Below are positions 23,136-36,420 of a stretch of 64,000 bases of DNA, one piece after another. The DNA lies in assembly GCF_051020765.1 (NCBI RefSeq), contig NW_027469109.1, positions 806,001 to 870,000 on the forward strand, given 5' to 3'. Each line of letters starts with the position of its first letter. Position 1 is the first letter of the stretch. Below the pieces are notes generated by a model. It was not told the DNA's origin and searched no databases. It saw nothing but the letters and a program-made list of their open reading frames with translations. Source of the DNA: Lasioglossum baleicum (lineage: Eukaryota; Arthropoda; Insecta; Hymenoptera; Halictidae). A program made the position numbers and the translations under genes.

Positions 23136-26100
23136 TCTTTCGGGCCCTTTTCAGCCCTGAACCGTGGAAGCGCCGAAATTCGGGTTTCATTTTTAACGCG
23201 GCAGCTTATACCCCCCGAGCGTTACCGACCACTGCCGGTGGTGGTCGGTAAGTTATCCTCCGCCGAGGTCCACGCGCGTTATCGATGCACACGTAAAAAA
23301 TTTTTCGCGAATTTTCGCGAATTTTTCGCGCGATAAACCTTCGTCTCCGCGTCCTCCGTCCGACGAGCCCACTCTCGCCCGCACCCGTCGACCCGTTCTC
23401 GAGCTATACGGCGACAAAGAAACTTTTATTTTGTCACTAATTTGACGTCATCGAGAAAGTTACGGCCAACTGGGAATTAAAGGTATATCGCCTTTCGGAA
23501 TTTTCCGGGAGCCCGTCGGTCCTTCGGCCCCGCTCGGCTCGGCTCGGCTCGAGGTCGAAGTCGTCGGTAGCGACGATGGTGGCGGGGAGGCGCGCGATTG
23601 GTCTGTCATCGCCATCCTCCCCCCAACCCCCCCTCCCTTTAAAATTAATGGAAAATGTAAACCTAAACGTAGAGTCGGATTCGTAACCTCGAAGTTACAA
23701 GTCGATTCGCTCAACTATCAAGGGAGAGTAAACGCTGCGACTGTGGCGGCACTCGCCTCCGATGCGAAGTCAGCGTCGCGCAGTTGGCGTTAAATTCGAA
23801 CGTTTGAATCAGTTATTTTCTTTCGGGCCGTTTTCAGCCATGAACCGTGGAAGCGCCGAAATTCGGGTTTCATTTTTAACGCGGCAGCTTATACCCCCCG
23901 AGCGTTACCGACCACTGCCGCTGGTGGTCGGTAACTTATCCTCCGCCGAGGTCGACGCGCGTTACCGATGCACACGTAAAAACTTTTTCGCGAATCTTCG
24001 CGAATTTTTCGCGCGGTAAACCTTCGTCTCCGCGTCCTCCGTCCGACCAGCCTACTCTCGCCCGCACCCGTCGACCCGTTCTCAAGCTATACGGCGACAA
24101 AGAAATCGCAAAATTTCACTAATTTGACGTCACCGAAAAAGTTACGGCCAACTGGGAATTAAAGGTATATCGCCTTTCGGAATTTTCCGGGAGCCCGTCG
24201 GTCCTTCGGCCCCGCTCGGCTCGGCTCGGCTCGAGGTCGAGGTCGAGGTCGTCGGTAGCGACGATGGTGGCGGGGAGGTGCGCAATTGGTCTGTCATCGC
24301 CATCCTCCCCCCAACCCCCCCTCCCTTTAAAATTAATGGAAAATGTAAACCCAAACGTAGAGTCGGATTCGTAACCTCGAAGTTACAAGTCGATTCGCTC
24401 AACTATCAAGAGAGAGTAAACGCGGCGACTGTGGCGGCACTCGCCACCTATGCGAAGTCAGCGTCGCGAAGTTGGCGTTAAATTCGAACGTTTGAATCAG
24501 TTATTTTCTTTCGGGCCCTTTTCAGCCCTGAACCGTGGAAGCGCCGAAATTCGGGTTTCATTTTTAACGCGGCAGTTTATACCCCCCGCGCATACCGACC
24601 ACTGCCGTTGGTGGTCGGTAAGTTATCCTCCGCCGAGGACGACGCGCGTTACCGATGCACACGTAAAAAATTTTTCGCGAATTTTCGCGAATTTTTCGCG
24701 CGGTAAACCTTCGTCTCCGCGTCCTCCGTCCGACGAGCCTACTCTCGCCCGCACCCGTCGACCCGTTCTCGAGCTATACGGCGACAAAGAAATCGCAAAA
24801 TTTCACTAATTTGACGTCACCGAAAAAGTTACGGCCAACTGGGAATTAAAGGTATATCGCCTTTCCGAATTTTCCGGGAGCCCGTCGGGCCTTCGGCCCC
24901 GCTCGGCTCGGCTTGGCTCGAGGTCGAGGTCGTCGGTAGCGACGATGGTGGCGGGGAGGAGCGCGATTGGTCTGTCATCGCCATCCTCCCCCCAACCCCC
25001 CCTCCCTTTAAAATTAATGGAAAATGTAAACCTAAACGTAGAGTCGGATTCGTAACCTCGAAGTTACAAGTCAACTCGCTCAACTATCAAGGGAGAGTAA
25101 ACGCTGCGACTGTGGCGGCACTCGCCACCGATGCGAAGTCAGCGTCGCGCAGTTGGCGTTAAATTCGAACGATTGAATCAGTTATTTTCTTTCGGGCCCT
25201 TTTCAGCCATGAACCGTGGAAGCGCCGAAATTCGGGTTTCATTTTTAACGCGGCAGCTTATACCCCCCGAGCGTTACCGACCACTGCCGTTGGTGGTCGG
25301 TAAGTTATCCTCCGCCGAGGTCGAGGCGCGTTACCGATGCACACGTAAAAAATTTTTTGCGAATTTTCGCGAATTTTTCGCGCGGTAAACCTTCGTCTCC
25401 GCGTCCTCCGTCCGACGAGCCTACTCTCGCCCGCACCCGTCGACCCGTTCTCGAGCTATACGGCGACAAAGAAATCGCAAAATTTCACTAATTAGACGTC
25501 ATCGAAAAAGTTACGGCCAACTGGGAATTAAAGGTATATCGCCTTTCCGAATTTTCCGGGAGCCCGTCGGGCCTTCGGCCCCGCTCGGCGCGGGTCGGCT
25601 CGGCTCGAGGTCGAGGTCGTCGGTAGCGACGATGGTGGCGGGGAGGAGCGCGATTGGTCTGTCATCGCCATCCTCCCACCAACCCCCCCTCCCTTTAAAA
25701 TTAATGGAAAATGTAAACCCAAACGTAGAGTCGGATTCGTAACCTCGAAGTTTCAAGTCTATTCGCTCAACTATCAAGGGAGAGTAAACGCGGCGACTGT
25801 GGCGGCACTCGCCACCGATGCGAAGTCAGCATCACGAAGTTGGCGTTAAATTCGAACGTTTGAATCAGTTATTTTCTTTCCGGCCCTTTTCAGCCCTGAA
25901 CCGTGGAAGCGCCGAAATTCGGGTTTCATTTTTAACGCGGCAGCTTATACCCCCCGAACGTTACCGACCACTGCCGGTGGTGGACGGTAACTTATCCTCC
26001 GCCGAGATCGACGCGCGTTACCGATGCACACGTAAAAAATTTATCGCGAATTTTCGCGAATTTTTCACGCGGTAAACCTCCGTCTCCGCGTCCTCCGTCC

Positions 26101-28121
26101 GACGAGCCCACTCTCGCCCGCACCCGTCGACCCGTTCTCGAGCTATACGGCGACAAAGAAACTTTGATTTTTCACTAATTTGACGTCATCGAGAAAGTTA
26201 CGGCCAACTGGGAATTAAAGGTATATCGCCTTTTGGAATTTTCCGGGAGCCCGTCGGTCCTTCGGCCCCGCTCGGCTCGGCTCGAGGTCGAGGTCGAGGT
26301 CGACGGTAGCGACGATGGTGGCGGGGAGGTGCGCAATTGGTCTGTCATCGCCATCCTCCCCCCAACCCCCCCTCCCTTTAAAATTAATGGAAAATGTAAA
26401 CCCAAACGTAGAGTCGGATTCGTAACCTCGAAGTTACAAGTCGATTCGCTCAACTATCAAGAGAGAGTAAACGCGGCGACTGTGGCGGCACTCGCCACCG
26501 ATGCGAAGTCAGCATCACGAAGTTGGCGTTAAATTCGAACGTTTGAATCAGTTATTTTCTTTCCGACCCTTTTCAGCCATGAACCGTGGAAGCGCCGAAA
26601 TTCGGGTTTCATTTTTAACGCCGCAGCTTATACCCCCCGAGCGATACCGAACACTGCCGGTCGTGGTCGGTAACTTATCCTCCGCCGAGGTCGACGCACG
26701 TTACCGATGCACACGTAAAAAATTTTTCGCGAATTTTCGCGAATTTTTCGCGCGGTAAACCTTCGTCTCCGCGTCCTCCGTCCGACGAGCCTACTCTCGC
26801 CCGCACCCGTCGACCCGTTCTCGAGCTATACGGCGACAAAGAAATCGCAAAATTTCACTAATTAGACGTCATCGAAAAAGTTACGGCCAACTGGGAATTA
26901 AAGGTATATCGCCTTTCCGAATTTTCCGGGAGCCCGTCGGGCCTTCGGCCCCGCTCGGCGCGGGTCGGCTCGGCTCGAGGTCGAGGTCGTCGGTAGCGAC
27001 GATGGTGGCGGGGAGGAGCGCGATTGGTCTGTCATCGCCATCCTCCCACCAACCCCCCCTCCCTTTAAAATTAATCGAAAATGTAAACCCAAACGTAGAG
27101 TCGGATTCGTAACCTCGAAGTTTCAAGTCTATTCGCTCAACTATCAAGGGAGAGTAAACGCGGCGACTGTGGCGGCACTCGCCACCGATGCGAAGTCAGC
27201 ATCACGAAGTTGGCGTTAAATTCGAACGTTTGAATCAGTTATTTTCTTTCCGGCCCTTTTCAGCCCTGAACCGTGGAAGCGCCGAAATTCGGGTTTCATT
27301 TTTAACGCGGCAGCTTATACCCCCCGAACGTTACCGACCACTGCCGGTGGTGGACGGTAACTTATCCTCCGCCGAGATCGACGCGCGTTACCGATGCACA
27401 CGTAAAAAATTTATCGCGAATTTTCGCGAATTTTTCACGCGGTAAACCTTCGTCTCCGCGTCCTCCGTCCGACGAGCCCACTCTCGCCCGCACCCGTCGA
27501 CCCGTTCTCGAGCTATACGGCGACAAAGAAACTTTGATTTTTCACTAATTTGACGTCATCGAGAAAGTTACGGCCAACTGGGAATTAAAGGTATATCGCC
27601 TTTTGGAATTTTCCGGGAGCCCGTCGGTCCTTCGGCCCCGCTCGGCTCGGCTCGGCTCGAGGTCGAGGTCGAGGTCGTCGGTAGCGACGATGGTGGCGGG
27701 GAGGTGCGCAATTGGTCTGTCATCGCCATCCTCCCCCCAACCCCCCCTCCCTTTAAAATTAATGGAAAATGTAAACCCAAACGTAGAGTCGGATTCGTAA
27801 CCTCGAAGTTACAAGTCGATTCGCTCAACTATCAAGGGAGAGTAAACGCGGCGACTGTGGCGGCACTCGCCACCTATGCGAAGTCAGCGTCGCGAAGTTG
27901 GCGTTAAATTCGAACGTTTGAATCAGTTATTATCTTTCGGGCCCTTTTCAGCCCTGAACCGTGGAAGCGCCGAAATTCGGGTTTCATTTTTAACGCGGCA
28001 GCTTATACCCCCCGAGCGTTACCGACCACTGCCGTTGGTGGTCGGTAAGTTATCCTCCGCCGAGGTCGACGCGCGTTACCGATGCACACGTAAAAAATTT
28101 TTCGCGAATTTTTCGCGCGGT
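23136..28121 (+). repeat. 4,986-bp block, second copy (G F I H J H B order)
   Basis: Units are 23762 G, 24450 F, 25131 I, 25818 H, 26501 J, 27188 H and the left part of 27876. This copy carries the private changes GACCAG at 24048, TTCCGACCC at 26566 and AATCGAAAATG at 27076. The linkage CTCAAGCTATAC (24082 and 6968) is shared with the first copy only. After 28121 the sequence switches to the B lineage (GGTGAACC). Confidence 0.88.
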
Positions 28122-30603
28122 GAACCTTCGTCTCCGCGTCCTCCGTCCGACGAGCCCACTCTCGCCAGCACCCGTCGACCCGTTCTCGAGCTATACGGCG
28201 ACAAAGAAATCGCAAAATTTCGCTAATTTGACGTCACCGAAAAAGTTACGGCCAACTGGGAATTAAAGGTATATCGCCTTTCGGAATTTTCCGGGAGCCC
28301 GTCGGTCCTTCGGCCCCGCTCGGCTCGGCTCGGCTCGAGGTCGAGGTCGTCGGAAGCGACGGTGGTGGCGGAGAGGTGCGCAATTGGTCTGTCATCGCCA
28401 TCCTCCCCCCAACCCCCCCTACCTTTAAAATTAATGGAAAATGTAAACCCAAACGTAGAGTCGGATTCGTAACCTCGAAGTTACAAGTCGATTCGCTCAA
28501 CTATCAAGAGAGAGTAAACGCGGCGACTGTGGCGGCACTCGCCACCTATGCAAAGTCAGCGTCGCGAAGTTGGCGTTAAATTCGAACGTTTGAATCAGTT
28601 ATTTTCTTTCGGGCCCTTTTCAGCCCTGAACCGTGGAAGCGCCGAAATTCGGGTTTCATTTTTAACGCGGCAGTTTATACCCCCCGCGCATACCGACCAC
28701 TGCCGCTGGTGGTCGGTAACTTATCCTCCGCCGAGGTCGACGCGCGTTACCGATGCACACGTAAAAACTTTTTCGCGAATCTTCGCGAATTTTTCGCGCG
28801 GTAAACCTTCGTCTCCGCGTCCTCCGTCCGACGAGCCTACTCTCGCCCGCACCCGTCGACCCGTCCTCGAGCTATACGGCGACAAAGAAATCGCAAAATT
28901 TCACTAATTTGACGTCACCGAAAAAGTTACGGCCAACTGGGAATTAAAGGTATATCGCCTTTCGGAATTTTCCGGGAGCCCGTCGGTCCTTCGGCCCCGC
29001 TCGGCTCGGCTCGGCTCGAGGTCGAGGTCGAGGTCGTCGGTAGCGACGATGGTGGCGGGGAGGTGCGCAATTGGTCTGTCATCGCCATCCTCCCCCCAAC
29101 CCCCCCTCCCTTTAAAATTAATGGAAAATGTAAACCCAAACGTAGAGTCGGATTCGTAACCTCGAAGTTACAAGTCGATTCGCTCAACTATCAAGAGAGA
29201 GTAAACGCGGCGACTGTGGCGGCACTCGCCACCTATGCGAAGTCAGCGTCGCGAAGTTGGCGTTAAATTCGAACGTTTGAATCAGTTATTTTCTTTCGGG
29301 CCGTTTTCAGCCATGAACCGTGGAAGCGCCGAAATTCGGGTTTCATTTTTAACGCGGCAGCTTATACCCCCCGAGCGTTACCGACCACTGCCGCTGGTGG
29401 TCGGTAACTTATCCTCCGCCGAGGTCGACGCGCGTTACCGATGCACACGTAAAAACTTTTTCGCGAATCTTCGCGAATTTTTCGCGCGGTAAACCTTCGT
29501 CTCCGCGTCCTCCGTCCGACGAGCCTACTCTCGCCCGCACCCGTCGACCCGTTCTCGAGCTATACGGCGACAAAGAAATCGCAAAATTTCACTAATTTGA
29601 CGTCACCGAAAAAGTTACGGCCAACTGGGAATTAAAGGTATATCGCCTTTCGGAATTTTCCGGGAGCCCGTCGGTCCTTCGGCCCCGCTCGGCTCGGCTC
29701 GGCTCGAGGTCGAGGTCGAGGTCGTCGGTAGCGACGATGGTGGCGGGGAGGTGCGCAATTGGTCTGTCATCGCCATCCTCCCCCCAACCCCCCCTCCCTT
29801 TAAAATTAATGGAAAATGTAAACCCAAACGTAGAGTCGGATTCGTAACCTCGAAGTTACAAGTCGATTCGCTCAACTATCAAGAGAGAGTAAACGCGGCG
29901 ACTGTGGCGGCACTCGCCACCTATGCGAAGTCAGCGTCGCGAAGTTGGCGTTAAATTCGAACGTTTGAATCAGTTATTTTCTTTCGGGCCCTTTTCAGCC
30001 CTGAACCGTGGAAGCGCCGAAATTCGGGTTTCATTTTTAACGCGGCAGTTTATACCCCCCGCGCATACCGACCACTGCCGTTGGTGGTCGGTAAGTTATC
30101 CTCCGCCGAGGACGACGCGCGTTACCGATGCACACGTAAAAAATTTTTCGCGAATTTTCGCGAATTTTTCGCGCGGTAAACCTTCGTCTCCGCGTCCTCC
30201 GTCCGACGAGCCTACTCTCGCCCGCACCCGTCGACCCGTTCTCGAGCTATACGGCGACAAAGAAATCGCAAAATTTCACTAATTTGACGTCACCGAAAAA
30301 GTTACGGCCAACTGGGAATTAAAGGTATATCGCCTTTCCGAATTTTCCGGGAGCCCGTCGGGCCTTCGGCCCCGCTCGGCTCGGCTTGGCTCGAGGTCGA
30401 GGTCGTCGGTAGCGACGATGGTGGCGGGGAGGAGCGCGATTGGTCTGTCATCGCCATCCTCCCCCCAACCCCCCCTCCCTTTAAAATTAATGGAAAATGT
30501 AAACCCAAACGTAGAGTCGGATTCGTAACCTCGAAGTTACAAGTCGATTCGCTCAACTATCAAGAGAGAGTAAACGCGGCGACTGTGGCGGCACTCGCCA
30601 CCT

Positions 30604-31285
30604 ATGCAAAGTCAGCGTCGCGAAGTTGGCGTTAAATTCGAACGTTTGAATCAGTTATTTTCTTTCGGGCCCTTTTCAGCCCTGAACCGTGGAAGCGCCG
30701 AAATTCGGGTTTCATTTTTAACGCGGCAGCTTATACCCCCCGCGCATACCGACCACTGCCGCTGGTGGTCGGTAACTTATCCTCCGCCGAGGTCGACGCG
30801 CGTTACCGATGCACACGTAAAAACTTTTTCGCGAATCTTCGCGAATTTTTCGCGCGGTAAACCTTCGTCTCCGCGTCCTCCGTCCGACGAGCCTACTCTC
30901 GCCCGCACCCGTCGACCCGTCCTCGAGCTATACGGCGACAAAGAAATCGCAAAATTTCACTAATTTGACGTCACCGAAAAAGTTACGGCCAACTGGGAAT
31001 TAAAGGTATATCGCCTTTCGGAATTTTCCGGGAGCCCGTCGGTCCTTCGGCCCCGCTCGGCTCGGCTCGAGGTCGAGGTCGAGGTCGTCGGTAGCGACGA
31101 TGGTGGCGGGGAGGTGCGCAATTGGTCTGTCATCGCCATCCTCCCCCCAACCCCCCCTCCCTTTAAAATTAATGGAAAATGTAAACCCAAACGTAGAGTC
31201 GGATTCGTAACCTCGAAGTTACAAGTCGATTCGCTCAACTATCAAGAGAGAGTAAACGCGGCGACTGTGGCGGCACTCGCCACCT
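30604..31285 (+). repeat. E-like hybrid monomer (682 bp)
   Basis: It has the E marker GCGCATACC but GCGGCAGCTTATA instead of the GCGGCAGTTTATA linked to it in all other E and F units. The recombination point or back-change lies within about 15 bp, just left of the inverted repeat (30728-30747). Confidence 0.65.
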
Positions 31286-32286
31286 ATGCGAAGTCAGCGT
31301 CGCGAAGTTGGCGTTAAATTCGAACGTTTGAATCAGTTATTTTCTTTCGGGCCGTTTTCAGCCATGAACCGTGGAAGCGCCGAAATTCGGGTTTCATTTT
31401 TAACGCGGCAGCTTATACCCCCCGAGCGTTACCGACCACTGCCGCTGGTGGTCGGTAACTTATCCTCCGCCGAGGTCGACGCGCGTTACCGATGCACACG
31501 TAAAAACTTTTTCGCGAATCTTCGCGAATTTTTCGCGCGGTAAACCTTCGTCTCCGCGTCCTCCGTCCGACGAGCCTACTCTCGCCCGCACCCGTCGACC
31601 CGTCCTCGAGCTATACGGCGACAAAGAAATCGCAAAATTTCACTAATTTGACGTCACCGAAAAAGTTACGGCCAACTGGGAATTAAAGGTATATCGCCTT
31701 TCGGAATTTTCCGGGAGCCCGTCGGTCCTTCGGCCCCGCTCGGCTCGGCTCGAGGTCGAGGTCGAGGTCGTCGGTAGCGACGATGGTGGCGGGGAGGTGC
31801 GCAATTGGTCTGTCATCGCCATCCTCCCCCCAACCCCCCCTCCCTTTAAAATTAATGGAAAATGTAAACCCAAACGTAGAGTCGGATTCGTAACCTCGAA
31901 GTTACAAGTCGATTCGCTCAACTATCAAGAGAGAGTAAACGCGGCGACTGTGGCGGCACTCGCCACCTATGCGAAGTCAGCGTCGCGAAGTTGGCGTTAA
32001 ATTCGAACGTTTGAATCAGTTATTTTCTTTCGGGCCGTTTTCAGCCATGAACCGTGGAAGCGCCGAAATTCGGGTTTCATTTTTAACGCGGCAGCTTATA
32101 CCCCCCGAGCGTTACCGACCACTGCCGCTGGTGGTCGGTAACTTATCCTCCGCCGAGGTCGACGCGCGTTACCGATGCACACGTAAAAACTTTTTCGCGA
32201 ATCTTCGCGAATTTTTCGCGCGGTAAACCTTCGTCTCCGCGTCCTCCGTCCGACGAGCCTACTCTCGCCCGCACCCGTCGACCCGT
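30748..32286 (+). repeat. Adjacent single-unit duplication (683 bp)
   Basis: The 856 bp from 30748 to 31603 match 31431-32286 at an offset of one unit, with no difference seen. The match ends on the left where GCGCATACC meets GAGCGTTACC, and on the right where CGTCCTCGAG meets CGTTCTCGAG. This is the simplest product of unequal exchange in the window. Confidence 0.82.
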
Positions 32287-32656
32287 TCTCGAGCTATACG
32301 GCGACAAAGAAATCGCAAAATTTCACTAATTTGACGTCACCGAAAAAGTTACGGCCAACTGGGAATTAAAGGTATATCGCCTTTCGGAATTTTCCGGGAG
32401 CCCGTCGGTCCTTCGGCCCCGCTCGGCTCGGCTCGGCTCGAGGTCGAGGTCGAGGTCGTCGGTAGCGACGATGGTGGCGGGGAGGTGCGCAATTGGTCTG
32501 TCATCGCCATCCTCCCCCCAACCCCCCCTCCCTTTAAAATTAATGGAAAATGTAAACCCAAACGTAGAGTCGGATTCGTAACCTCGAAGTTACAAGTCGA
32601 TTCGCTCAACTATCAAGAGAGAGTAAACGCGGCGACTGTGGCGGCACTCGCCACCT

Positions 32657-35600
32657 ATGCGAAGTCAGCGTCGCGAAGTTGGCGTTAAATTCGAACGTTT
32701 GAATCAGTTATTTTCTTTCGGGCCCTTTTCAGCCCTGAACCGTGGAAGCGCCGAAATTCGAGTTTCATTTTTAACGCGGCAGTTTATACCCCCCGCGCAT
32801 ACCGACCACTGCCGTTGGTGGTCGGTAAGTTATCCTCCGCCGAGGACGACGCGCGTTACCGATGCACACGTAAAAAATTTTTCGCGAATTTTCGCGAATT
32901 TTTCGCTCGGTAAACCTTCGTCTCCGCGTCCTCCGTCCGACGAGCCTACTCTCGCCCGCACCCGTCGACCCGTTCTCGAGCTATACGGCGACAAAGAAAT
33001 CGCAAAATTTCACTAATTTGACGTCACCGAAAAAGTTACGGCCAACTGGGAATTAAAGGTATATCGCCTTTCCGAATTTTCCGGGAGCCCGTCGGGCCTT
33101 CGGCCCCGCTCGGCTCGGCTTGGCTCGAGGTCGAGGTCGTCGGTAGCGACGATGGTGGCGGGGAGGAGCGCGATTGGTCTGTCATCGCCATCCTCCCCCC
33201 AACCCCCCCTCCCTTTAAAATTAATGGAAAATGTAAACCTAAACGTAGAGTCGGATTCGTAACCTCGAAGTTACAAGTCAACTCGCTCAACTATCAAGGG
33301 AGAGTAAACGCTGCGACTGTGGCGGCACTCGCCACCGATGCGAAGTCAGCGTCGCGCAGTTGGCGTTAAATTCGAACGATTGAATCAGTTATTTTCTTTC
33401 GGGCCCTTTTCAGCCATGAACCGTGGAAGCGCCGAAATTCGGGTTTCATTTTTAACGCGGCAGCTTATACCCCCCGAGCGTTACCGACCACTGCCGTTGG
33501 TGGTCGGTAAGTTATCCTCCGCCGAGGTCGAGGCGCGTTACCGATGCACACGTAAAAAATTTTTTGCGAATTTTCGCGAATTTTTCGCGCGGTAAACCTT
33601 CGTCTCCGCGTCCTCCGTCCGACGAGCCTACTCTCGCCCGCACCCGTCGACCCGTTCTCGAGCTATACGGCGACAAAGAAATCGCAAAATTTCACTAATT
33701 AGACGTCATCGAAAAAGTTACGGCCAACTGGGAATTAAAGGTATATCGCCTTTCCGAATTTTCCGGGAGCCCGTCGGGCCTTCGGCCCCGCTCGGCGCGG
33801 GTCGGCTCGGCTCGAGGTCGAGGTTGTCGGTAGCGACGATGGTGGCGGGGAGGAGCGCGATTGGTCTGTCATCGCCATCCTCCCACCAACCCCCCCTCCC
33901 TTTAAAATTAATGGAAAATGTAAACCCAAACGTAGAGTCGGATTCGTAACCTCGAAGTTACAAGTCGATTCGCTCAACTATCAAGAGAGAGTAAACGCGG
34001 CGACTGTGGCGGCACTCGCCACCGATGCGAAGTCAGCATCACGAAGTTGGCGTTAAATTCGAACGTTTGAATCAGTTATTTTCTTTCCGGCCCTTTTCAG
34101 CCATGAACCGTGGAAGCGCCGAAATTCGGGTTTCATTTTTAACGCCGCAGCTTATACCCCCCGAGCGATACCGACCACTGCCGGTGGTGGACGGTAACTT
34201 ATCCTCCGCCGAGATCGACGCGCGTTACCGATGCACACGTAAAAAATTTATCGCGAATTTTCGCGAATTTTTCACGCGTTAAACCTTCGTCTCCGCGTCC
34301 TCCGTCCGACGAGCCCACTCTCGCCCGCACCCGTCGACCCGTTCTCGAGCTATACGGCGACAAAGAAACTTTGATTTTTCACTAATTTGAAGTCATCGAG
34401 AAAGTTACGGCCAACTGGGAATTAAAGGTATATCGCCTTTTGGAATTTTCCGGGAGCCCGTCGGTCCTTCGGCCCCGCTCGGCTCGGCTCGAGGTCGAGG
34501 TCGAGGTCGACGGTAGCGACGATGGTGGCGGGGAGGTGCGCAATTGGTCTGTCATCGCCATCCTCCCCCCAACCCCCCCTCCCTTTAAAATTAATGGAAA
34601 ATGTAAACCCAAACGTAGAGTCGGATTCGTAACCTCGAAGTTACAAGTCGATTCGCTCAACTATCAAGAGAGAGTAAACGCGGCGACTGTGGCGGCACTC
34701 GCCACCGATGCGAAGTCAGCATCACGAAGTTGGCGTTAAATTCGAACGTTTGAATCAGTTATTTTCTTTCCGGCCCTTTTCAGCCATGAACCGTGGAAGC
34801 GCCGAAATTCGGGTTTCATTTTTAACGCCGCAGCTTATACCCCCCGAGCGATACCGAACACTGCCGGTCGTGGTCGGTAACTTATCCTCCGCCGAGGTCG
34901 ACGCACGTTACCGATGCACACGTAAAAAATTTTTCGCGAATTTTCGCGAATTTTTCGCGCGGTAAACCTTCGTCTCCGCGTCCTCCGTCCGACGAGCCTA
35001 CTCTCGCCCGCACCCGTCGACCCGTTCTCGAGCTATACGGCGACAAAGAAATCGCAAAATTTCACTAATTAGACGTCATCGAAAAAGTTACGGCCAACTG
35101 GGAATTAAAGGTATATCGCCTTTTGGAATTTTCCGGGAGCCCGTCGGTCCTTCGGCCCCGCTCGGCTCGGCTCGAGGTCGAGGTCGAGGTCGTCGGTAGC
35201 GACGATGGTGGCGGGGAGGTGCGCAATTGGTCTGTCATCGCCATCCTCCCCCCAACCCCCCCTCCCTTTAAAATTAATGGAAAATGTAAACCCAAACGTA
35301 GAGTCGGATTCGTAACCTCGAAGTTTCAAGTCTATTCGCTCAACTATCAAGGGAGAGTAAACGCGGCGACTGTGGCGGCACTCGCCACCGATGCGAAGTC
35401 AGCATCACGAAGTTGGCGTTAAATTCGAACGTTTGAATCAGTTATTTTCTTTCCGGCCCTTTTCAGCCCTGAACCGTGGAAGCGCCGAAATTCGGGTTTC
35501 ATTTTTAACGCGGCAGCTTATACCCCCCGAACGTTACCGACCACTGCCGGTGGTGGACGGTAACTTATCCTCCGCCGAGATCGACGCGCGTTACCGATGC

Positions 35601-36420
35601 ACACGTAAAAAATTTATCGCGAATTTTCGCGAATTTTTCACGCGGTAAACCTTCGTCTCAGCGTCCTCCGTCCGACGAGCCCACTCTCGCCCGCACCCGT
35701 CGACCCGTTCTCGAGCTATACGGCGACAAAGAAACTTTGATTTTTCACTAATTTGACGTCATCGAGAAAGTTACGGCCAACTGGGAATTAAAGGTATATC
35801 GCCTTTTGGAATTTTCCGGGAGCCCGTCGGTCCTTCGGCCCCGCTCGGCTCGGCTCGAGGTCGAGGTCGAGGTCGTCGGTAGCGACGATGGTGGCGGGGA
35901 GGTGCGCAATTGGTCTGTCATCGCCATCCTCCCCCCAACCCCCCCTCCCTTTAAAATTAATGGAAAATGTAAACCCAAACGTAGAGTCGGATTCGTAACC
36001 TCGAAGTTACAAGTCGATTCGCTCAACTATCAAGGGAGAGTAAACGCGGCGACTGTGGCGGCACTCGCCACCTATGCGAAGTCAGCGTCGCGAAGTTGGC
36101 GTTAAATTCGAACGTTTGAATCAGTTATTATCTTTCGGGCCCTTTTCAGCCCTGAACCGTGGAAGCGCCGAAATTCGGGTTTCATTTTTAACGCGGCAGC
36201 TTATACCCCCCGAGCGTTACCGACCACTGCCGTTGGTGGTCGGTAAGTTATCCTCCGCCGAGGTCGACGCGCGTTACCGATGCACACGTAAAAAATTTTT
36301 CGCGAATTTTTCGCGCGGTGAACCTTCGTCACCGCGTCCTCCGTCCGACGAGCCCACTCTCGCCAGCACCCGTCGACCCGTTCTCGAGCTATACGGCGAC
36401 AAAGAAATCGCAAAATTTCG
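32657..36420 (+). repeat. Third, diverged copy of the F I H J H B block
   Basis: Units are 32657 F, 33338 I, 34025 J/H hybrid, 34708 J, 35391 H and 36074 B. The order matches 7336-10762 and 24450-27876, but spacings differ after the second H (683, 683 instead of 687, 688) because the inter-unit parts at 35065-35390 have been exchanged. Private changes include TCGAGTTTCAT (32760), TTCGCTCGG (32904), TGAAGTCATC (34388) and CGTCTCAGCG (35660). Confidence 0.8.
34025..34707 (+). repeat. Hybrid monomer, type J left and type H right
   Basis: The unit is J up to GAGCGATACC (J-specific A at 34168) and H from GACCACTGCC (H-specific C at 34175) onward, with GTGGACGG and GAGATCG. The switch is confined to about 6 bp inside the left arm of the inverted repeat. 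The end of the unit reads CACGCGTTAAACC, a private change. Confidence 0.8.

Larger units (their letters stand above)
28122..32656 (+). repeat. Segment E G F E G G
   Basis: Unit starts are 28548 E, 29235 G, 29923 F, 30604 E-like, 31286 G and 31969 G, preceded by the right part of 27876 (B). Units 28548 and 30604 share ATGCAAAGTC in place of ATGCGAAGTC, which I saw nowhere else, so they have a common source. Unit 28548 is preceded by CCCCCCTACC, a private break in the C-rich tract (about 28414-28423). Confidence 0.82.
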
